The notes under the pieces are model-generated. The model made no database searches, was not told where the DNA came from, and saw only the letters and a list, made by a program, of their open reading frames with translations. A program made the position numbers and the translations under genes. Below, piece after piece: positions 59,320 through 64,000 of a stretch of DNA of 64,000 nucleotides. The stretch is from JACPFJ01 sp036504875 (GTDB lineage: Bacteria > Desulfobacterota > Desulfuromonadia > Geobacterales > Pseudopelobacteraceae), in contig DASXUK010000040.1 of NCBI GenBank assembly GCA_036504875.1, forward strand, positions 29,368-93,367. Reading direction: 5' to 3'. Position 1 is the stretch's first letter; each line of letters starts with the position of its first letter.

Positions 59320-59777
59320 CTGTCGCCTCCATTGTCCTGAAAGTGCAGCACTTCGATGGCTGCTTCGGCGATCATTTCACAGGCCAGATTATCGGCATAA
59401 CCCTGGCTGTAGACCACTTTTTTGATCCCGGCATTGATGATCATCTTGGTGCAGATAATACAGGGCATGGTTGTGCAATAAAGGGTGGCGCCGTCAATAT
59501 TGATCCCGTGCCTGGCCGCCTGAATAATTGCATTTTGCTCGGCATGCAGCCCGCGACAAAGCTCGTGACGTTCACCGGAAGGGACTTGCAATCGTTCGCG
59601 CAAACAGCCTCCGGCATCGCAGTGAGTAATGCCGGAAGGAACCCCATTATAGCCGGTGGCCAGGATATTGCGCTCCTTGACCAGCAAAGCGCCTACCTGT
59701 CTGCGCAGACAGGTAGACCGGGTGGCAACCAGATGAGTGATATCCATAAAGTATTTGTCCCATGATGGACGCTGCAT
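59316..59777 (-). CDS. dCMP deaminase (ComEB family)
   Basis: 153 residues. Cytidine/deoxycytidylate deaminase fold with HAEQNAIIQAA (zinc His and catalytic Glu) and CTTMPCIICTKM (zinc Cys pair). The long insertion with THCDAGGCLRER matches the dCMP deaminase family. It supplies dUMP for dTMP synthesis. First gene of the operon dCMP deaminase-nrdR-ribD-ribE-ribBA-queH. Confidence 0.94.
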   Translation of the reverse strand: MQRPSWDKYFMDITHLVATRSTCLRRQVGALLVKERNILATGYNGVPSGITHCDAGGCLRERLQVPSGERHELCRGLHAEQNAIIQAARHGINIDGATLYCTTMPCIICTKMIINAGIKKVVYSQGYADNLACEMIAEAAIEVLHFQDNGGDR

Positions 59778-60106
59778 GTATGGAAAATCCTTCCTTCGTT
59801 AATAGACAAAACAAATTACCCCACTCTGGCGGTCAGGTCAATATTTGAATAGATAAGGTCAGGCAAGGCGGCACACGATTTACACAAAAACTGCACAATT
59901 GTTTAGTGCTTGTATAATCCGGAAGATTGTTAAAAAATTGTTATATATTTAATTTTTTGTGGCGCAGCATGGCCGTCCAAGGTTATATTACATTGCTCAA
60001 ACATTGGTTGACTACTGCAGGGCTAAGCAAGTCAGAGAAATTACCCACCGGGCATTTGCAGGGGTTGATGAGATTATAATGTACAGCAGGGGGCATCATT
60101 CCACTT
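59778..60106. other. Divergent intergenic region
   Basis: 329 bases between the dCMP deaminase operon (minus) and the sigma-54 activator (plus). A perfect TATAAT lies at 59913-59918 and another TATAAT near 60074-60079, both without good -35 boxes. A minus-strand TTGCCT-17-TATTGA is weak. No small gene is convincing. Confidence 0.5.
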
Positions 60107-61804
60107 ATGCAGCCATCAGACTACCGTATATTGCTTGTTGATGACGAAGAAGGAATCCGTTTTACCTTGGCTTGCATCCTGCGAAAAGAGGGCTTCCAGG
60201 TAGACGTCGCCGCGGGTTGCCATGAAGCTGTCGCCTTGCTTGAGGCTGATCCGTATGATGTTGCTTTGGTTGATATCATGCTGGCCGGTGAGAGCGGAAT
60301 CGATCTGCTGCGGGATATAAAAGCAATATCCCCCGCCATACAGGTGATCATGTTCACCGGCTATCCCGAGGTCGAATCGGCTGCCGAAGCGGTCCGCTTA
60401 GGGGCCTTTGACTACATCACCAAGCCGGTGCGCCACGAGACACTTATGTTAGTCACCCGCCATGCCTTGAAGGCTAAAATGATGAACGATGAACGGGAAC
60501 GATATCGAGCCAATCTGGACGCGATTTTCCGCAGTGTCTCCGATTCCATCATCATGGTTGACAAGGAGGGGCGCCTGGCCCACTTCAATGTTCAGGCAGG
60601 GAGCCAGTGCGGATACCGTGAAGAGCTGATCGGCAGCAACGCGCTCACAATTGATCTGGGGTGTGGCGGGTTATGTCGCAAGGCGCTTCTGGAGGTGCTC
60701 TCCAGCAACTCCAGCCGAGTTATTCGGCGCTTTGAATGCTGTACGCCCGAAGGCAAGAGCCGCATTGTCAGCTTTAACGCCACACCGGTCGCCGAAGCAG
60801 ATGGCACTATCAGTGGTGCAGTAGCGGTCATCAGGGATGAAACCCGGCTGGTTGACCTGGAGCGCACTCTCCAGAAGCGGGGGCAGTTTCATTCAATCAT
60901 CGGGGTATCTGCCCCCATGCAAAGGGTGTATTCGCTGGTCGAGGCACTGGCAGATGTGCAAACTACGGTGCTGATCAATGGTGAAAGCGGCACTGGAAAA
61001 GAATTGGTTGCCGCGGCGCTTCATTCCGCCGGTGGACGGGCAGCGGGGCCGTTCGTCAGGGTCAATTGTTCGGCACTTTCGGAATCGCTCCTGGAAAGTG
61101 AGCTTTTTGGCCATGTGCGCGGCGCTTTTACCGGGGCAATTGCCAACAAGGCGGGTCGTTTTGAAAAAGCTCACGGGGGCACGCTTTTTTTGGATGAAAT
61201 TGGCGATATCTCTCCAGCAATCCAGATGCGCCTTTTGCGGGTTCTGCAGGAGAGCGAGTTCGAGCGGGTAGGGGATTCGACTCCGATCAAGGTAGATGTG
61301 CGCATCATTGCTGCAACCAACCAAAATCTGACTGAAATGGTTACTCACGGGAAATTCCGGCAGGATCTGTACTATCGCCTGAATGTTGTACGTTTGGCGT
61401 TGCCGGCGCTCAAAGAACGGCATGATGACATTGAACTGCTGGTTGCCCACTTCATAGCAAAATTTAACGGTAAATTCGGGCGCGATGTTCGGACTGTTTC
61501 TGACGATGTCATGGAAATATTCAAAAACCACACCTGGCCCGGCAATGTACGCGAACTTGAGCATGTTATTGAACACGCCACTATTCTTTGCAAGTCTGAT
61601 GTAATCTCGGTGCAAGACCTGCCGCTGGATCAGTTTAGCCCTCTGCATGAGTATATTTCAGAGCAAGTAGATTCCTCCTCAGCCCTGCCGGGCAATCTCA
61701 CTCTGGAAGAAGCACTCGTCATGACAGACGGCAACAAGACCAATGCTGCGCGCCTGCTCGGCATTAGCAGGAGAACTGTGTACCGTCATCTTGGGAATGG
61801 ATAA
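60107..61804 (+). CDS. PAS-containing sigma-54-dependent response regulator
   Basis: 565 residues. Receiver ~1-125 with Asp56 (LVDIMLAGESG). PAS domain ~135-255 (RANLDAIFRSVSDSIIMVDK), inserted between receiver and AAA+. AAA+ domain ~265-490 with Walker A GESGTGKE, intact GAFTGA and GGTLFLDEIGD. Fis-type helix-turn-helix at the end (TDGNKTNAARLLGISRRTVY). There is no cognate kinase nearby. Directly downstream lie two repeated palindromic sites, a -24/-12 promoter, cheW and a chemoreceptor, so it very likely controls these (inference). Confidence 0.95.
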   Translation: MQPSDYRILLVDDEEGIRFTLACILRKEGFQVDVAAGCHEAVALLEADPYDVALVDIMLAGESGIDLLRDIKAISPAIQVIMFTGYPEVESAAEAVRLGAFDYITKPVRHETLMLVTRHALKAKMMNDERERYRANLDAIFRSVSDSIIMVDKEGRLAHFNVQAGSQCGYREELIGSNALTIDLGCGGLCRKALLEVLSSNSSRVIRRFECCTPEGKSRIVSFNATPVAEADGTISGAVAVIRDETRLVDLERTLQKRGQFHSIIGVSAPMQRVYSLVEALADVQTTVLINGESGTGKELVAAALHSAGGRAAGPFVRVNCSALSESLLESELFGHVRGAFTGAIANKAGRFEKAHGGTLFLDEIGDISPAIQMRLLRVLQESEFERVGDSTPIKVDVRIIAATNQNLTEMVTHGKFRQDLYYRLNVVRLALPALKERHDDIELLVAHFIAKFNGKFGRDVRTVSDDVMEIFKNHTWPGNVRELEHVIEHATILCKSDVISVQDLPLDQFSPLHEYISEQVDSSSALPGNLTLEEALVMTDGNKTNAARLLGISRRTVYRHLGNG

Positions 61805-61884
61805 ACCCAAATATCTGCACCAACAGCCTTTTTACGTGCCCATAAACTCCATCTCGCCATTTAATAGCTTTGTACACCCTCAGC

Positions 61885-61917
61885 GTGTCATGTCACGCCG
61901 GCGCTGTGTCATGGCAC
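61885..61917 (+). promoter_or_regulatory. Two enhancer-like sites upstream of cheW
   Basis: GTGTCATGTCACGCC at 61885-61899 and GTGTCATGGCACGCC at 61906-61920. The cores are near-palindromes GTG-N-CATG-N-CAC. They are 21 bp apart, i.e. two helical turns, on the same face. An inverted partial copy follows (GTGTGACATTGCC, from 61926). They sit 100-135 bp upstream of the -24/-12 promoter. Confidence 0.65.
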
Positions 61918-62018
61918 GCCTGAAAGTGTGACATTGCCTCCGACCCCTCTGTTTTAAATCCTGCCCGATTTCAATTAACTTGCTCCTTGCCGCTCTACCA
62001 TTAAACCTGAAAACGCGA

Positions 62019-62034
62019 TGGCACTGATATTGTA
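62019..62034 (+). promoter_or_regulatory. Sigma-54 (-24/-12) promoter of cheW-mcp
   Basis: TGGCAC-N5-TTGTA, with a perfect -24 box and correct 12-base spacing; the -12 GC is GT. It lies ~50 bases upstream of the cheW ATG and downstream of paired enhancer-like sites. Confidence 0.6.
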
Positions 62035-62082
62035 TTAATAAAATTAAATTTAATTTTAATTAATAAATAAGGAGATAACGCT

Positions 62083-62565
62083 ATGGCCGAAGAGTTAGAG
62101 GCAACTCAATATCTCACTTTCAAGCTAGACGAAGAGGTCTTTGCCCTGGATGTGGCCAAGGTCCGTGAGATACTGGAGGAGAGCAGCATCACCAAGGTGC
62201 CGCAGACACCTGATTTCATGCGCGGGGTCATCAACCTGCGCGGCAGTGTCGTTCCAGTGATCGACCTGCGTCTTAAATTTGGCATGTCCGCAACCGAGCG
62301 AACGGTCAACACCTGTATCATCGTGGTCGAGGTGCAGTTGGAAGACGAGTTGATCGTTCTCGGCGCCCTGGCGGATAGCGTCCAGGAGGTGATCGAGATG
62401 GAGCCGTCTCAGATCGAAGCTGCACCGCACATCGGGTCACGCCTGAATACCGATTTTATCCGTGGAATGGGTAAGCATGATAACCGTTTTATAATGATTC
62501 TGGATATTGACCGGGTGTTTTCAAGCGCGGAACTGGAATCGGTTACTAGGAAGGAAGCAGCGTAA
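62083..62565 (+). CDS. cheW: Chemotaxis coupling protein CheW
   Basis: 160 residues, a single CheW domain: YLTFKLDEEVFALDVAKVREIL, VPQTPDFMRGVINLRGSVVPVIDLRLKFG, ending with ILDIDRVFSSAEL. It couples receptors to CheA. AAGGAG lies 10 bases before the ATG. The chemoreceptor gene starts 43 bases downstream, so they are probably co-transcribed from the -24/-12 promoter. Confidence 0.96.
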   Translation: MAEELEATQYLTFKLDEEVFALDVAKVREILEESSITKVPQTPDFMRGVINLRGSVVPVIDLRLKFGMSATERTVNTCIIVVEVQLEDELIVLGALADSVQEVIEMEPSQIEAAPHIGSRLNTDFIRGMGKHDNRFIMILDIDRVFSSAELESVTRKEAA

Positions 62566-62608
62566 TAAACAAGATACAATTCTGAATACAATTCAAGGAG
62601 GATACGCT

Positions 62609-64000
62609 ATGCAGTGGTTCAACAATCTTAAAATTGGGACAAAATTGATTTCCGGGTTCGTGATCGTTGCCCTCATCGCCGGGGTGATCGGTTTGATCGG
62701 TATCCAGAAGATCAAACAGATCAATGAAGCTGATACCAAGCTCTACGAGAAGATCACGGTGCCGACCGCCGAGCTGCTCAGTATATCGACCGATTTTCAG
62801 AGGATCAGGGTTAATGTTCTGTATGTATTAAGGGCAACCAGCAAGGAAGACAAAGAAAAAAATGCTCATGCAATAAAGGTTCTTCGGGAAGGGATCGACA
62901 AAGATTCACTCTCTTTTGAAAAGACCATTTTGACCGAAGCTGGACGAAAAATGTTTGCTGATTTCAACAAAGAAAGAACAAATTATTATGCCGTCATGGA
63001 TAGAGTGCTCCAGCTTTCAGTTGCTGGTAATGACAGGGAGGTCCAGGCAATACTTGACTCTGGGCAATTAGCAAAGATTGGCGGCGACTTTAATGAAACA
63101 ATAGACAAATTGGTTGAAGCCAAGATCAATCAGGCCAAACTTACCTCGGACGAAAATTCAGCTATTGCCGGCGCCGCCTCCAAGCTTATGTCGGCGCTTG
63201 CCATTGCCGGCGCGTTGCTGGCAATCGGTCTCGGCCTGTTCATTACCCGCACCATTACACGCCCGATCAATGAAGCCGTGGGCGTTGCCAACTCGCTGGC
63301 AAGTGGCGACCTGACCATTACCGTTGAGTCCAGGTCCAAGGATGAGACCGGCATCATGATGGTCGCCATCAGCCAGATGGTGGACAAGCTCAAGCAGGTC
63401 GTCGGGGATGTGATGAGCGCCTCCGACAACGTGGCTGCCGGCAGCCAGGAACTTTCCGCCACCGCTCAACAGCTTTCGCAGGGCGCCACCGAACAGGCTG
63501 CCAGCGCCGAGGAGATCTCCTCCTCGATGGAAGAAATGTCCTCCAGTATCAAGCAGAACTCGGACAACTCCAGTCAAACCGAAAAGATCGCTGTCAAATC
63601 GGCTGCCGACGCCCGTGAAGGGGGCAAGGCGGTTACCGAAACCGTCTCGGCCATGAAAGAGATCGCTACCAAAATCTCGATCATCGAGGAAATTGCGCGC
63701 CAGACCAACCTGCTGGCATTGAACGCCGCCATCGAGGCGGCCCGCGCCGGTGAGCACGGCAAAGGGTTCGCCGTGGTTGCCTCCGAGGTCCGCAAATTAG
63801 CCGAGCGCAGTCAGGCTGCTGCCGGTGAAATAAGTGAACTTTCCGGTCGCAGTGTCCAAGTAGCCGAGACTGCCGGTGATATGCTGAACAAGATGGTGCC
63901 GGACATCCAGAAGACGGCCGAACTGGTGCAGGAAATCAGCGCCTCCAGTCGCGAGCAGGACAGCGGCGCCGAACAAATCAGCAGGGCCATTCAGCAGCTT
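62609..64000 (+). CDS. Methyl-accepting chemotaxis protein (3' end outside window)
   Basis: The reading frame stays open from the ATG (AAGGAGGAT upstream) to the right edge, giving 464 residues. Transmembrane helices lie at ~11-32 and ~190-212. A periplasmic four-helix-bundle (4HB_MCP) sensor lies between them, starting KLYEKITVPTAELLSI. HAMP domain ~213-265 (TRTITRPINEAVGVANSL). The cytoplasmic signalling coiled coil contains the hairpin tip QTNLLALNAAIEAARAGEHG at ~365-385 and continues past the window. Methylation-type QA/EE patches (GATEQAASAEEISSSMEEM) are visible. Confidence 0.96.
   Translation, partial: MQWFNNLKIGTKLISGFVIVALIAGVIGLIGIQKIKQINEADTKLYEKITVPTAELLSISTDFQRIRVNVLYVLRATSKEDKEKNAHAIKVLREGIDKDSLSFEKTILTEAGRKMFADFNKERTNYYAVMDRVLQLSVAGNDREVQAILDSGQLAKIGGDFNETIDKLVEAKINQAKLTSDENSAIAGAASKLMSALAIAGALLAIGLGLFITRTITRPINEAVGVANSLASGDLTITVESRSKDETGIMMVAISQMVDKLKQVVGDVMSASDNVAAGSQELSATAQQLSQGATEQAASAEEISSSMEEMSSSIKQNSDNSSQTEKIAVKSAADAREGGKAVTETVSAMKEIATKISIIEEIARQTNLLALNAAIEAARAGEHGKGFAVVASEVRKLAERSQAAAGEISELSGRSVQVAETAGDMLNKMVPDIQKTAELVQEISASSREQDSGAEQISRAIQQL

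Noticed and set aside
59992..60018. TTGGTTGACTACTGC as -24/-12 promoter for the PAS regulator
   Set aside because: GG to GC distance is 11 bases, one short of the required spacing.
59959..60141. 60-codon open frame in the gap before the PAS regulator
   Set aside because: No ribosome site, no recognisable protein features, and it runs into the regulator gene in another frame.
1..64000. CRISPR arrays, insertion sequences, tRNA/rRNA genes, prophage
   Set aside because: I looked for regularly spaced repeats, terminal inverted repeats with transposase, and cloverleaf-type sequences and saw none that could be supported.

Overview
The window reads as a chromosomal segment of a Geobacter-like bacterium (order Geobacterales, the former delta-Proteobacteria). 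The pointers are a citrate synthase of the mitochondrial type, a very large PilY1 beside a complete pilMNOPQ operon, a GEMM-I riboswitch of the Geobacter (cGAMP) form, rpoN with many sigma-54 activators, and a rubrerythrin/desulfoferrodoxin pair typical of anaerobes. Coding density is high. I see no tRNA, rRNA, CRISPR array, insertion sequence or prophage. This placement is inference from gene content; no search was run.

Layout. 1-8.5 kb: the end of a histidine kinase, its sigma-54 response regulator, YjbQ, an RND/MMPL exporter, a TIG-domain secreted protein, and lptG-lptF on the minus strand. 8.6-12.5 kb (minus): desulfoferrodoxin, rubrerythrin, citrate synthase and an M24 peptidase. 12.6-13.2 kb: a PrmA-like methyltransferase gene broken by a perfect 34-bp tandem duplication. 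13.6-24.4 kb (plus): a long envelope and regulatory block kdsD-kdsC-lptC-lptA-lptB-rpoN-hpf-hprK-rapZ-EIIA-polysaccharide deacetylase-ptsH-ptsI. It supplies KDO, LPS export and a regulatory PTS with no sugar permease in view.

24.4-46.6 kb is a type IV pilus region: prepilin peptidase, a two-component pair, a DsbC-like protein carrying a CXXCH motif, a small secreted protein, a 2004-residue PilY1 and four minor pilins (FimT/PilV/PilW/PilX-like). Then come a domain fragment, a GEMM-I riboswitch with a clear terminator, a 66-residue XRE regulator, pilMNOPQ and two lipoproteins. A -24/-12 promoter candidate precedes the DsbC-PilY1-minor pilin operon, directly after the regulator gene. The riboswitch puts the alignment and secretin operon under cyclic dinucleotide control. 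Minor-pilin/adhesin synthesis and pilus assembly thus appear to have separate inputs.

46.8-64 kb: ruvB with a DnaA/Hda-like ATPase and a J-domain/leucine-rich-repeat protein, ptsP (a second Enzyme I, with GAF domain), a TPR protein, ackA, a 2[4Fe-4S] ferredoxin, and a minus-strand operon dCMP deaminase-nrdR-ribD-ribE-ribBA-queH-DUF2905. The window ends with a PAS-containing sigma-54 activator whose gene is followed by two repeated palindromic sites, a -24/-12 promoter, cheW and the start of a chemoreceptor gene. That last stretch looks like a self-contained regulatory circuit.

The observations most worth following are the riboswitch-controlled XRE-pilMNOPQ operon, the CXXCH-bearing DsbC homologue next to a PilY1 with three cysteine-rich modules, the sigma-54 circuit in front of cheW/mcp, the J-domain/LRR fusion, and the 34-bp duplication that could be a slippage switch or simple decay.
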